Positions 1 to 12,495 of a DNA stretch of 64,000 nucleotides are shown here, one piece after another (position 1 is the stretch's first letter; every line of letters begins with the position of its first letter). The stretch covers positions 10,316,968-10,380,967 of the forward strand of contig CM046847.1 in NCBI GenBank assembly GCA_025618425.1. The letters are read 5' to 3'. The notes under the pieces are model-generated. The model saw only the letters and a program-made list of their open reading frames with translations, was not told the DNA's origin and did not search any database. Source of the stretch: Heliocidaris tuberculata. Taxonomy: Eukaryota; Echinodermata; Echinoidea; Camarodonta; Echinometridae. Made by a program: the position numbers and the translations under genes.

Positions 1-3000
1 ATTCCCTTCCATCCCGGGGTGTCGGCAAACCAAATTACTCCTCCTATATACCATCTCGCTTCTTTCCTTAGTTCCTTCCCATGGCAAAGATGGTCGAACC
101 AAGTTTTTTTCTTAGTTTATCTCTTTGCAAAACAACGGAAAGTGAGAGGGTGCATCGAGTGTCGCGTCATTCTAAACAAGAAGGATAAACAAAAGATCTT
201 GTGACGGTTCCGTGACTTATTTATTGCTCCGAACTTCGTGAATGATATCAGAGAGACTTGAGGTTGGCAATAATCTACAGGGTGGATTCTTTTTTTTAGG
301 TCAAATAGATTGAATAAAAAGCAGGGTGAATAGAAGCAAAAATTAATGGAAGTGTTTTGACATATTTTTTATTTCGAAGAATGATGCAGAAATGATACCA
401 GTTAGCAGGAATATATCATTCATATTGTTTTCAACTTATGGCTTTGCTTATATCAGGTATAAAAGTGTTGCTTCTGTTTGTTTTTTGTTAATATGGAAAT
501 AGAAACTTTCAAATCCATTAGGATAAGAGGTAATTACCATAAAATTGTGATTTGTAATGCAATTGCAGCTAGTTGAAAGTCAATATAAATGGTAACCACA
601 CATTTAAGTTCTGTCAAACTCCGTTTCTTGCTTCCCATAGCAGTTTAGACTGATTTCCAATATATATGCTTTACCAACAGACATTTCTGGAAACCTTTTT
701 CCTGGAAAATATATGTGATTTGTAATGCAAATGCAGCTAGTTTGAAGTCAAGATATGGTAACCAGTCAGGACTCCCTGTATCTATTCCTTGAAGAGCATG
801 ATCTAATTGTCAATTGACATTTCTTTCTCTCAGAGCCAGAAGGACATTAACCTACATGTACATGTATATCATTTCTACATAGAGTTAGCACCCTTCTTGT
901 ATTCAGCGGACAATTTGTCTCCGTACATTTTCTTCATTGTGTGACATTTAGCTACAAACAAAGTTACTATTCATGTCAAGGGACGCGCGCGCAAACAGGT
1001 CTGGCTATCACAGCTAATCGGTTGTCAGCAGGGGGCGTCCTTTTGAAATAGGTCAGCCAATCTGGGCGCATTTGGACCCCCTTAGTGGCATCAAGCAGGG
1101 CTATATTTAAATCCTTTTATAAGCCACTGTTTTTAAACAAGCAGACTCCCAAGCACTCCATCCAAAGTGCTAGCGTCTTATTTTGGAGAGCGGTGAGTGG
1201 CAGTAGTTAGGGCCAATGGTCTCCTATGATCCTTTTCCTCACATAATAACCCACCTCACTGAACACAAGTTATACCAAGCTTTCTAAATACATTTTTACA
1301 TTGGCAATATGTTTCCTTCACAAATAATCATTCTTTAAACATTATCAGTATCTATAATTCATAGCTTTTCATGTTGCTATTTATTGATATCAGATTTTAT
1401 CTTACATGTTTCAAGCATCATGACAGAGATTGTAGCTTTTTTAAAAGAAGTTATCAGATAACTGAGCAGTAAAATATTTGAACACTTTTAAGACTGATAC
1501 ATCCAAGGTTAATAATTGAAGCAAAACTTCATCCAAAAAAAATAAATGCCAGTTGCATCATGATTTTAAGCTAAATGTCAGATTGAACTTTTAAAGAAAA
1601 TTATGGCCATGTTATGATCAGATTTCATGTAATACCACAAAACTGAGCTGGACAATGTTTTTGATAACATCCGTGCATCATCAGGTAAACAAAACTGATG
1701 TATAGTAACACTCTGACCTCCTCTTTCTATTTAAACTTTGTAACCCATTATTTTTCTCCCTCAATTTTGCTCTCCGTGCTCCCTCCGACAAACGCCAATC
1801 CTCCTTTTATTGGAGATCACCTTGGACACAAACAAGCTTAGCTCCTTCCAAAGCCGAGGCAGTTGCGAGAGGCCCAATATGTTTCAATTTGGGCCACCTT
1901 AACCACTCTTTTCATCAGTTTGTCAAGTTTGATGTGACAGAAAGGATTTCTGGAACATAGCGAGCAGTTTGCATGATGGGGAGCCAGGGGGAATAATGTA
2001 GTGTCCTAAATGCATACAAAATCCGCTCGGAGATAGGGCATGAGGTGTGAGGTTACAAACAACATTATTATAGCTTCAGAGACGCTGGCGGCATGATCAC
2101 ATTAGTTTACAGAAAGGCGGCTAGATGCATGCAAAAGGGTAGAAAAGAGATGAAGCAAGAAAGACAAAGCAAGAAAGAAAAAGAGAGAGGGGAGCAATCA
2201 ACAGAGAAAAAAAGACAGACAGATATACAAAGAAAAGAGAAAGTTACTGCTTTTGAGACAATGATTTTTTATAAGCCTTTATCTTTAGGTGAGAGTTTAA
2301 AAGTAGTGACATAACCTGTTCGTGTTACATTCCCATCTTCAACGCTGGAAATAGTGATAATGATATGGCTTCTGCAGACACTTCTCCAAGTAGTAATCAT
2401 AGATTTACTAAAAACTGAAATTCAACAGGCTACTTTTCATATCTCTACAATAACAAATTCTGTTTTAGCTCATTGTATCTTAGTACTCTGTTATTGTTTG
2501 ATGGCTTATATATTCATCACAGCATCCCTGTCTATTGTAACAACATACAAGTATCGTCGGCTCTCGGTAATAGGTTTCAGTAGGAACACAAGAGGGCAGT
2601 ACACAGTTTTAAGAAGCCAGTATTATTGACTTGCATTGAAAGAGATGCACATTTTCCTGTAACGTCACATGAAATACTATTTAATTATTTGATTCATTCT
2701 TTATTGTTTGGTCGTTTTGTTCAATAATGCATGACATTATTAATATGCTTTCCTGATATCAAGCAGAAATTTTTGCCACGCGAAGTTAATGCCTCACAGA
2801 TATATGTGGGAGGAATTCAATGATGTACGTCTTCACGCAGATGTATGAATCCTTTCTGGAATAGCGATTCAGCTGCCCTAAATTTGAAGCAATTTCATAT
2901 GAAATAGATATGTTTCCTCCAATCTGAGAGAGAGAGAAAGAGAGTCGTCGAATAGCATAATAATCTTTAAAGGACTCTTTTCCCGTAGTACAATTCATCC

Positions 3001-3095
3001 AAGAAGCCTTTAACATTTTAAAGAAATAATATGTTATCAAACTATTGGTAATATAAACCAGACAATTAACAATCTTTCCAATTTTGTCTCTTCAG
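1..3095. other. non-coding stretch upstream of KChIP exons, probably intron
   Basis: No convincing exon was found. The missing KChIP EF-hand 3 exon (expected motif like YDxNxDGYI) is not visible. A 55-bp imperfect direct repeat lies at 546-600 and 714-768. Since the first KChIP exon here starts mid-protein, this stretch is most likely intronic. Confidence 0.5.
546..768. repeat. imperfect direct repeat, two copies (546-600 and 714-768)
   Basis: Both copies read TGATTTGTAATGCAA-TGCAGCTAG and later ATGGTAACCA. They differ by a few substitutions and one 4-bp gap. The second copy contains a perfect octamer ATGCAAAT at 725-732. Confidence 0.6.
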
Positions 3096-3200
3096 GAAAT
3101 GTTAAATATAGTGCAAGCCATCTATGATATGATGGGAAAATACTCCGAGCCAACGGTTGAAGATATCTCACCTGTAGAACACGTCGAAAGAGTCTTCCAG
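3096..3200 (+). CDS. KCNIP: KChIP exon (post EF-hand 3 helix and linker)
   Basis: 35 codons, EMLNIVQAIYDMMGK through EHVERVFQ. The acceptor is a pyrimidine-rich TTGTCTCTTCAG ending at 3095 and the donor is GTTGGT at 3201. Phase is 0 at both ends, as expected for this exon in the KChIP family. Confidence 0.93.
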
Positions 3201-4540
3201 GTTGGTTCTTGCTCTCCCATTATTCATCTTAGACAATAGCAAGAATCCAGATACCATTAGTTTTGCAAAAAGCTCCCTTGATTGGGTTTTAGAGTTTTAT
3301 TTCTTGATTTAAGGTGCTAACAATTAGATTTAGAATTATATAACAAAGCAAATATTATTTAGAGGTACAAAAAACCCTTACTTGAAAAGATTGTGATCAA
3401 GAAACCAGGCTTTAAGAGCTTTCGATTTACAATGTAAGTATGATATTTCAATAGACTTAGATTTTGGAAGGTTACATTTCAATATTTATATCCCTAGAGT
3501 CTTGTTTTAAATGTGATAAATTCTCATCAGAATATACATGCATCAGTGAAACACAATTATCAGTGTTGCCAGTTTAAAAGAGAAGGTGCTGCTTTACGAA
3601 ATTCATTTCCATATCTGGTCATTGTATTAGGTTCTATAGGCATATACATAAGTGGACATTGATAGGCATTTTTTAAAAAGTGATTGATTACATATCTCTT
3701 GTGGATATGCTTGTAGGAGCATATGTTTACATGAATTCTTTTTGATTTTCTTACAGAAAATGGATCTGAACAGAGATGGTGTGGTATCCATGGACGAGTT
3801 CATTGATTCATGTAAAAGAGTGAGTAGTCAGTAACTGTAGCGACAATGTAGTAAGCACCAGTCACTGCTTGTGTGTGTTACATACCAACTTTGTAGTGTA
3901 TTAAAGTGAATACTCTTTAACTCATTGGATATAATTTGATTTTGGTATAACATGCATTTTCCATAGACTCCAGGGGAGCGTTTCATCAAGCGTTTTGTCA
4001 GTGATTTTTATCCGACAACTGTTATAAGCTACTGAAATCCTTGCATCTGATTGGCTGAGAGCAAATTTGTCGGATAAAATATCTGACAAGTCCTTTCATG
4101 AAACACCCCCCAGGTCAAGTTGGTATTCAACTGGTTAACTAGCATATTCAGATTTATTCCTACATGTAGAACCCATGTTAATAAACTATTTGATTTACTT
4201 GTTTTTAGCGGATGAATGGGGGGGAGGCACAGCCCCCTTGTGCCCCCCCCCCCGAATATGCCTATGCTTGCTATGCATAATAGCATCTCTATGGATAGAA
4301 TCTATTTTACATACTTTTTAAGTTGCTATGTTATGCAAGCCTCTGATAATTTGTTGGGCTGTGAAAATACCTTATATTGAAGAAATATTCATCACATTTG
4401 AATTCATTTGTAAATTATTCTCTTGCAATTCAATCAATCCATCTGTCCTAATGCTTTTTTTCTGCTCCTTTCTTGATTTGTGTTCTTTTCAGGATGATAA
4501 CATCAAGAAGTCGATGCATGTGTTTGACACGATCTTATGA
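3096..4540 (+). CDS. KCNIP: Kv channel-interacting protein (KChIP) calcium sensor, C-terminal part (three exons, 5' part outside window)
   Basis: Three exons at 3096-3200, 3757-3819 and 4493-4540, all phase 0 and all with AG/GT borders, join to encode the last 71 residues of a KChIP. KChIPs are EF-hand proteins of the neuronal calcium sensor family. In vertebrates they bind the N-terminus of Kv4 potassium channels and tune their surface expression and inactivation. Visible features are the EMLNIVQAIYDMMGK helix leaving EF-hand 3, a linker, EF-hand 4 with the canonical loop DLNRDGVVSMDE (D1, N3, D5, G6, S9, E12), and the C-terminal helix ending SMHVFDTIL. The AIYDMMGK and DENI/SMQLF-like features separate KChIP from NCS-1, recoverin and hippocalcin. 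EF-hands 1-3 and the N-terminus were searched for in 1-3095 and not found, so they lie upstream of the window. Which vertebrate paralogue it matches cannot be told; an invertebrate would be expected to have a single KChIP. Confidence 0.93.
3757..3819 (+). CDS. KCNIP: KChIP exon (EF-hand 4)
   Basis: 21 codons, KMDLNRDGVVSMDEF through SCKR. It holds the complete 12-residue loop of EF-hand 4 with all calcium-ligand positions intact. The acceptor TTTTCTTACAG ends at 3756 and the donor is GTGAGT at 3820. Phase is 0 at both ends. Confidence 0.93.
3971..4111. mobile_element. short foldback MITE in KChIP intron (GTTTCATRAA family)
   Basis: About 140 bp bounded by GCGTTTCATCAAGCG and, inverted, CTTTCATGAAACACCCC. 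The interior GCTACTGAAATCCTTGCAT-TGATTGGCTG is shared with a second copy at 59644-59792. Its role is non-coding. A target duplication was not resolved. Confidence 0.6.
4493..4540 (+). CDS. KCNIP: KChIP terminal coding exon
   Basis: 16 codons, DDNIKKSMHVFDTIL then TGA at 4538-4540. The acceptor TGTTCTTTTCAG ends at 4492. The C-terminal helix SMxxF is the family-typical end of KChIPs. The 3' UTR begins at 4541; its end could not be fixed. Confidence 0.92.
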   Translation, partial: DDNIKKSMHVFDTIL

Positions 4541-7065
4541 TCAGCACTGGTGCCCTCTACAGTTCAGCTTATGAAATGTTTGAATGTTGGATGAGCAACA
4601 ACTAGACATATCCTCAAGACTTATTTTTTCAATAGAACTTCAGAAGCAAGCAAAAACTTCAACCAATAAGTGAATCGACTATCTTCAGAAGATGTGGAAT
4701 CATTTTTTTTTTTAAGTTGCCCCTTCAACCTCTTGATCACATGACGTCATATTCTGCTTCTGATTAGTTGTCTCTGGCGTGTCAAAGGTGAAATCAATCC
4801 CCTGCTCTGATTGGCCATTCGCGGTTCAATTAAAACTGACCCCATAATTCATTTGTTGGTCAAGATTTTTCTTCCAATCTGGAATTAAACTTATAAGCTC
4901 ATTTTGATTAAGATTTTTTTTTGTACCACCATTAACATTAAACGTTTATATTCTGAATCATATTAATAATCATTGATATATTATGCAATGTAAATTCTAG
5001 AAACTTTATTACTGGATCCCAAATTACGTGAATATATTTGAAATAATTGCTCTATTTTATCTGTAGATTCTTCTATAGGCCCTATTGATTGTATTGCAAT
5101 AAGGTGGAAGGGTATACAAAGAAGTAATCATGAATTTCAAGATTTTTTAAAAACTTTTATATTTGTATTAGAGACATCAATGATGTGAAATATTTTGACT
5201 TCGTCCTATATCATTTTGGATGAAAAGAGAATGTGCATATGAAATTGAAATAGGGCTTTATTAATCCTTTAACACACAAACTATATTTGAAGGAGAAGAA
5301 ATGTAGGCTCTATATATTACCGCAGAATCAGAGATAAATTGTCAGATATTTTGTTTTTACTTTCGATCGCATTTATCACCAAATTAAGTCATTACAAAAA
5401 TGATTTGGAATGTGAAGCACCCCACCTTGCCCCCACTGAAAAATGATAAAGCATGGCAAACAAAATTGTATTTGATGTCAATGATTTACATACCACTTAC
5501 AGAGCATGTTTTCAAAATAGCATGAATTGTTGGACTGTAATTATAACAGGAATATAATCATTAATAACATGCCTCAGAGTGACCTGAATACTAAGTAATT
5601 TTCCACAAAAACATCTTCTGATAGGCTATTCAAGTACAGGTTTCTTCGTGGTAGAAACCAAGTTAAAATTTGTCCTTTTATTGGTCAACCAGCTATGCTA
5701 TCATATTGAATTGCTCAAAAATTGGTACTTGCTGTTAAGTAATCTGAATTTGTGACCCATAACAAACAAAGTCTGATAAGTTATAGTGGAGTTGGAGAGA
5801 CAACAAAAAATACCCCCTTTTATCTGCTGACTATCATAACCTGAAGTGTCCTTTTCGTACTTTGTATAAAAAACCTCTTTGCAGTTTTTCTACTCTCAGT
5901 GCTGTATAGACTGACGCACCAGTCTTTTCTTTGAGAAAACTTGCCTGTTTTCTGTGAGGGTACTGGGGAAAGTGCATTGATAATGAAACAAAGGGCATGG
6001 ATGCCAGTCTAAATGTTCAGAAAGGATTGTGGGACCGAGGCAGGAAATGATGAATCTGTCTCGATTTATTCCGGTGCTATAATATCAAAGAAATTCACTC
6101 TGTAAAGATGGTGAAAGTGGTTTTTACTCTGTATATTTGTATCTATAAAAGATAGGGATGATTCTCTTTACCAAGAGAGTACTACAGAGTTCAGTGAACT
6201 CTAGAAATAGATAGAAAACGGAATAGCATGATAGATGTAGGAACTAGAGAGATTTGGAAAGTTTCACTTTGTAGTATGGGAATTGTATTTCAATATGTTG
6301 TTAATTGATATGAGCTCTGGATAAAAGGAATAGAGTCAAATAGCTTTGTAACTGATTTGGAAATCATTCCCCATATAGCACCCAATGCTACACATTGCTA
6401 GCTTTCTTGAACACAATAGTAACCAAACACATACCATTTTCTGCCATTGAGCCCTATCATGATAGCTGCTTGGTTAGCAAAAGTTTTGATACAGTTTCAA
6501 CAATTTATTTCTCCTTGCTAAAACAAACATCCTATCCCCTTTTGCATTGACATAAAAATGTCTTGTTGCACAAAGTTGAACCAGGTGTTAGGATCTTTAT
6601 TTGTCTAATTAGCAACATTTAAATACATGTTCTTTTTATTTTTTGCAGTTGAGCAGAGTTAGTTTAGTTTTCTATTTGAAATGCTGTAATGAATCAAGTT
6701 TCCCTTACATTCTCTTCCTTTCTATTCCAAGTAATCATCCTTGCTAGTTGTAATCATCAGTCTTCTTTGAAATACAGCCCCTGCTCTGTATGATAACCTT
6801 CAGTGAACCTATAATATTTCCTTGCATCAACAGTATTAATAGTTCATCTGAAGTGGTCATTGATCCTGATGGAAAGTCTAACAGAGTTCTAATGATTGTC
6901 AAGCAACTGAAGGATTTTCCCTTCATTTCCCTTGTGTTTAACCACTGAGAGGTTTTCAAGCTGTTCCTGCACAATAGAGGTATCAGAATTAGAAAACTTG
7001 GAGGATATCCTCTAGTGCTTCTCTGTTCTCAAGATCTACATAAACTATGCTACCCCACCTTGGGA
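4541..7065. other. KChIP 3' UTR and/or intergenic DNA
   Basis: AT-rich sequence following the KChIP stop codon. No splice-supported exon, RNA gene or clear repeat was seen. Part must be 3' UTR; no polyadenylation site could be chosen with confidence. Confidence 0.4.
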
Positions 7066-7485
7066 TCAAGGTTAAAGATAAAGTTGAGTTGAGATAGTTT
7101 CTTTCACAATGCGATTACATTGCGAAAAAAACTATCTCAAAGCAATTTGGAAAGGTTGATCATGTCTACATAAGAATTAGTGTATACTCTGAGGTTTTGG
7201 AATCATCAAAATGATAAGAAATCGACCCAATCTTGCTGAAAAGCACACACACTGCTCACAGAAATGGGTATATGGGACTGCACACACATTTGGCATGAAT
7301 GTTTGGCCCAAGCAGTTCAGCTATTTCTTGTGATATTTCGAATATGAAGGCATTTGAGGAGCAATCCTGTTCATATGACATTTCTACAGTGATATTCTTC
7401 CAAACTGACATAAAAGGAAGGAGAAAGCTCATAAATTATTTTTCACCTTTCCTAGAACTCGACCTTCTCTTTAAATCATATTTTT
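7066..7485 (+). mobile_element. MITE-like repeat, family 'AAAGTTGAGTT', copy 1
   Basis: Begins TTAAAGATAAAGTTGAGTT and ends AACTCGACCTTCTCTTT, which are imperfect inverted ends. It is homologous along its length to 33437-33800 in the same orientation and to 41166-41520 inverted. Shared internal landmarks include GAGGTTTTGGAATCATCAAA and CTTCCAAACTGACATAAAA. The open frame inside is incidental. Confidence 0.75.
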
Positions 7486-7872
7486 AGTCATATGAAAGCT
7501 ATGTCAAAACTTCCTTTTGATCATCCCTGCCAGAAGGGCATTAATTCTCTGTAAAATGGAATGAGTTATATGATTTTCTGACTCTCTACTTTCTTTTTAT
7601 TTCCATAACAACATTAAAAGTTAAAATATACATGGTAATTCAGAATATATATATACATATATAGATATAAGTATGACGGATGGCCCATTTCAGTGGCACT
7701 TACATAGTGCCCCTGTTCTTCCATGGGGTCCTATAACGTAATAAAGAAACACATGAATAACAAATATGCTAACAATTACTTTAAGAAAGTCACACAGTGA
7801 GGTACTGAAATTGTATTTGAGGAGATTTTCTGAAGAGTGTTTTATCAATGATGCTTCACATGCTAGCAATCA

Positions 7873-8283
7873 TGAACCCTTTCGAGACAATTGACCACAT
7901 TTTGTGGTTTGGCCCAATAACTTTTGATTTAGAGCCTTAAAACATATACCAGATGCATGAGCAGAAAGAGCAAAAAATTCTGCACATACTGTGTCCATTT
8001 TTGTTGCATGATCATATTGCGTTTGATGCCAGGAATTTTAAAAAGGAGAATAAGATTGAACATCCTTAAATTGGCAACACATTGAGAGATTCAAAATCAT
8101 TGTTGTCCAAATTGGCAACTTTTTCAACTTTTCGACAAAGTTCCTAACCATGTATATTATTTTCAAGACATTACATCTTATTAGAACCATGTAGCACTAA
8201 AAGAAAAATATTATTGTTGCCAATTTGCAGAACAAAATGTGATCAATTGAGCTCTTAAATAATTCCTGTCCTGAAAGGGTTAA
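7873..8283. mobile_element. MITE-like element with inverted ends (AACCCTTTCxxGAC family)
   Basis: Left end TGAACCCTTTCGAGACAATT followed by GACCACATTTTGTGG. The right part carries AAAATGTGATCAATTGAGC and ends CTGTCCTGAAAGGGTTAA, the inverse of the left end. About 410 bp. No coding capacity. Confidence 0.55.
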
Positions 8284-10687
8284 CTGCATTTGTCAGTTGT
8301 AGAGTTGATTTGGAATTCTGACTTTGAATGCTATGCTTCAGGGGATTGTTCCCCAGTGGCAATTTTCAATAAGAGATCCTCTTCGAAGCTCATCAGTGAA
8401 ACATATATGGAAGATTCAAAATGACGGTGATGGAGGAAGATTCTTTGTACATTTTGCATTCCATTTCTATGTGTAACATCTATAAAAAAAAAAAAAATGA
8501 AATTACTGATTATCTGTCTATACTTTCTCTGTTCATGATTTTGCTTTCTTTTTATGAAAGTTTGATATATTACTTTCTGCCATTATTAGCATCAGATGGC
8601 GGTGTTAAAAATTTGTTTCTGTTTTGGTTTTGTTTTTTTTCTTATTCCTCCTGTTCTTATGATCACATTTTTTACAAAGTGCCTTTCATATTTATTGGTA
8701 GCTTTATTGAGGTATGTAAATAAACAAAAAACATTTATGCATTTCAGAAGTTTTATCATTTGAAGTATTTGAGACAAAATTATGGTATTAAATTGAATTT
8801 TATTCAGATATATTCGATTAAGTTTGTTTACTATTGCTTTAATCATCAGTCAGAATTTTGCAAGTTTTCTTAGAATTGGTTGCTGTTTAATCTGTTAGAT
8901 TTCATTTTTGTTTTCTTGCTGATAGCTTTATAACTATAGTGTTTCTGTATATATTCCAAGTACGAATCTGCATATTGGAGTTCAATCTATGCCATTGTTA
9001 GTACAAGACATAATGTTATATTTGAAATTTGTAAAGTGAGCAATTCATATGTCAGACCTCTGTTGCTTTGACTAGTTGCCACTGCCTTGTCAAGAGAACA
9101 TATCGTGATATTTGCCACTGTGCTCAGATTTATCTTTGCATGAGCTTTATGATATGAGATCAATGCAAAGAATTAAATTGATTGTGCCATAGAGAGTAAT
9201 TAATAATCATATTCCATATTTTCATTTTGACTAAAAGATGCTCAATCTTGTTTGATGATATAAAGAGTGGAAATGTGTCTCTAAAGATTTTCTTTTTACG
9301 TTTTACTTCTTCAGACTTCGATTGATTCTGTGGCTACATTCAAGTGGATCTTGCAATATAGATATGGTTTACGAATGTTCCTTTTCTAGTCAAATGAGTG
9401 GAAATTGTTTTAAATTTCGATTTTATTTTACGATATAGGGAGATGGTACTACTTTTTAAGTGTATGATATGAATAAATGTTGTAGTATTTATTCTGGCAA
9501 TGTCAGCAAGGATAATCTTTTGCCGCAAACACTTGTGGATGCTTTGCGAGGCATGGCTGTTTGTATACTTCTCATACCATAATACCTCTCTTTTAAATTT
9601 GTATTGTCTCGTGTACTTGTATATTCAGCATATCGCATTCGATTTCTATGGTAACCCCTCAGTTATTTGTATAAAGGGCTTGTTTACTCGATCCAAACAG
9701 ACAATATTTAAAAGCAATGATACCCTCTGTAATATAACGCTCAATCCATTTAGAATCAAATAGTAGTAGGGCTATGTATGCAGTATTATATCAAATTACA
9801 ATACAAAAAAAAAATGTGCAGTATACACACACATGATCATTATATTTGTACAGGTATTTAAACAATTCAGAAAGAATGTTTTACGCCTTAATGAATGAAT
9901 GCGCATACTGTTGTCTTTCTTTGAAAAAACGATGCCAGTGGATACAAGACTGGGTATCTTTTGCACAAGGTGAGCAGACGGTGAGGAAAATGTTTACACC
10001 AAATATTTTTCAACAAGTTTAGCGTGCAATTCTGTTTGTTATCTCCTGATTCTGATCGTACTTGGAACGGGAGTTTTTGTGTGCATCCAGTGAGCCCAAG
10101 ATTTATTCTTTATTCACTCAAATTACTGAAATGTAAATCGTGTAATCCCACATTCAGTGATGCAGTGATATGTTGATCAATATGAATATAAAAATGCAGA
10201 TTGCACGTGCAAACCAAGTTGGGAAATCCTGAGTCGATTGTACACTTGACAAAATTGGACAAAGCAACAAAAAAAAAAGGGGATCAGAACAGAAAGCGCT
10301 GCTGTTATTAGTATCTCTAATGACTGCATTTCTACGGAATATAATGATCAATATGTTTAAATTGCCAGCAAGTTGGTATAGGGATATATATTCATTTGTC
10401 CATAGACATAACAGTTAACTGCTTTAAAATATGTTGTTAAGAATGTGGAAATTTCATTTGCAGAAGTTAAATTCATAGAATATTTTTTCTTTTATCTTTT
10501 TAGGATCTGTGAATCAGTTTTTTCAGCTTTTGAGATCTGTGTATATGGTTGCGAACATCAGCAAGCTTCTAAAAAAAAAAAAAACGCTATTTCTCGTTTT
10601 CAAAAGATAAGATAATACAAGTAGTCTCTGTTTGTGCTGGTCACTTTTTTGCTCTTACTAAAGTTTTGGTGTCGTTTCTCTTCTCGG

Positions 10688-10719
<32 letters not shown>

Positions 10720-11609
10720 CCTCTTTCTGTCTCTCTCTTACTCATTAAATAGAGACATACAATGAGACTCTTATACAGCATGAATGTTATAATGGAATGG
10801 AATTATTCACATACTCACTTTATGCATACTAATCCACTTTGGCATTTGCAAATTACAAAGTTGTGAGCAAATATGTTAAAGTTTTGGGTACTTTGCCCTT
10901 CAATAAAAAAAAAATGTATGTACAGGTATATGCAAACATTTCTCAAATGTAAGATAATGCTGAGCTTGACAATCCAAGTCTCTCTTTTTCACTCTCTCTT
11001 TCTTCACCTCTCTCTTTTCCTCTTTCTTTTTCTTCTTATAGTATATATGTTGTTTCAAAAGAATGTGTATATTTTCATTGGGTATCATAGAGAAGTTTGC
11101 TACATACGAGTATTTTAATCATCAGTTCATTGGTGTAGAAAAGAAAAAAGGTTATCACAATAATGGGCTCTTTTTCCCATCTCTCTGCTGTATATATTTC
11201 TATTATCCAATTCATTCAATCCATGCATTCAAAAGCACCGCTCTTTTGACGAGGTGTTTCGTGCTGAGTTTGAATGACTGATTATACAAAACATACGATA
11301 TTATGATATTTGTACCAAACATTATGAGACGTAATTTCACAATAAAATGATGACTGGAAACAAGCACAATGTTATCTAGATTTCTATGTCTTTGTTTCTT
11401 TCTGTTTTGCCTTTCTGTGTATACATGTACATGCTGGAGGACTTCAACACAATGATGATGATGACGATAGAAATAATGATAATAATAATAAAATAATAAT
11501 AATAATTATGATGATGATGATGCTGATGAAAACAAAAATGATAATAACAATAATAATGAAAGTAATAATAACAAAAAGTAATGATAACAGTAATAATATA
11601 CTATTAATA
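8284..11609. other. intergenic AT-rich DNA with simple repeats
   Basis: Contains a (CT)n tract at about 10684-10740, T/C-rich stretches near 10980-11035 and an A/T/G trinucleotide-like tract (AAT/GAT) at about 11450-11600. AATAAA motifs occur, for example near 8719, and could be poly(A) signals of the KChIP transcript, but nothing decides this. No exon was recognised. Confidence 0.4.
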
Positions 11610-11610
11610 C

Positions 11611-11765
11611 ATGGTTGGGAGTGCGTTAGTGCGATCTGGCAACACAAAGGTTTTTATCGTGGTGTACTAACGCACGAGGCATAGCCGAGTGTGTTAGACA
11701 CCACGATAAAAACCTGCGTGTTGCTGGATCGCACTAATGCACGAACTCACAACCATGTATTAAAA
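11611..11765. repeat. long near-perfect palindrome
   Basis: The left arm starts TTAATACATGGTTGGGAGTG and the right arm ends CTCACAACCATGTATTAAA. The arms are about 70 bp each and converge near 11682 through TTTTTATCGTGGTGT and its inverse ACACCACGATAAAAA. Likely the core of a foldback transposable element. Confidence 0.8.
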
Positions 11766-11768
11766 GTT

Positions 11769-11915
11769 TTATAAAACGGGTCTACAATCTTAGCGTTTTC
11801 TTACAATTTTAGTGTTTGATCCGGATTAGCCGTGCGTTAGTACTTTTTTTTTTGCACGGTCACGTGGTGTTATTTGACCAATCAGGATGGCTACATTCTT
11901 GAACCCGTTTTATAA
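11769..11915. mobile_element. short inverted-repeat element directly after the palindrome
   Basis: Bounded by TTATAAAACGGGT on the left and ACCCGTTTTATAATA on the right. It encloses CGTGCGTTAGTAC, a motif also found in the neighbouring palindrome, so the two are probably parts of one compound element. Confidence 0.55.
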
Positions 11916-11956
11916 TAAGGAATAAAATGATAGTGACAAAGAAATAACAACAATAT

Positions 11957-11985
11957 CCGTGGCGGATCCAGGCTTTAAAAGCCCG
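11957..11985 (+). mobile_element. isolated left end of a hAT-like GGCGGATCCAGG element
   Basis: CGTGGCGGATCCAGGC matches the terminal sequence of the better preserved elements at 15902, 20440 and 46111. No matching right end was found nearby, so this is a fragment. Confidence 0.45.
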
Positions 11986-12229
11986 GAGTGCACCCGACCG
12001 AGTACATTTTGTGGACATTTTTTAATTTGCTGTATTTTCAAATTATTGCAGATTTTATATGGTTTGTGCCTTTATCCTGTATCCACCACTGAATATCGAA
12101 TTTCCCAGCAACAATCCATAACTCATCAACCAGAGAAGAACCTCCACTATCTGCTGTCGAGTAGAAGAGACAGGGTGGCTGGGTTACATGGCGTTTATCC
12201 GAAAGCTCATAATTCCCAGCGAAAATGAA

Positions 12230-12495
12230 TTGAGGTTCATAATTCCAAAAACGAAATAAGATTCTAAATTCTGAAAATAAAATTGAGTTCATATCCCGAA
12301 GGTCTGATGTAGAGCCCTATATCATTTTCGGAATTGCGAACCTTCGGCAGAATAATGAATCCTGTTTAAATCTTCGGAATTTTGAACATTCCGATTAATG
12401 CAAAAAGTCGGTTCGGAATTAATATGAACCCTGTTTCTTTTTCGGAATTATGAACCCCGTAGTATGGGGAATTTGTAATTCGGAAATATGAATAT
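12230..12495. repeat. degenerate TTCGGAATTxTGAACC repeat cluster
   Basis: TTCGGAATT followed by a GAAC or TGAA motif recurs at 12327, 12373, 12412, 12441 and (as TTCGGAAATATGAA) 12479. The inverse GGTTCATAATTCC lies at 12233. The cluster is therefore partly tandem and partly inverted. Confidence 0.6.

Noticed and set aside
1..3095. Search for the KChIP EF-hand 3 exon
   Set aside because: No segment encodes the expected YDxNxDGYI-like loop with splice sites.
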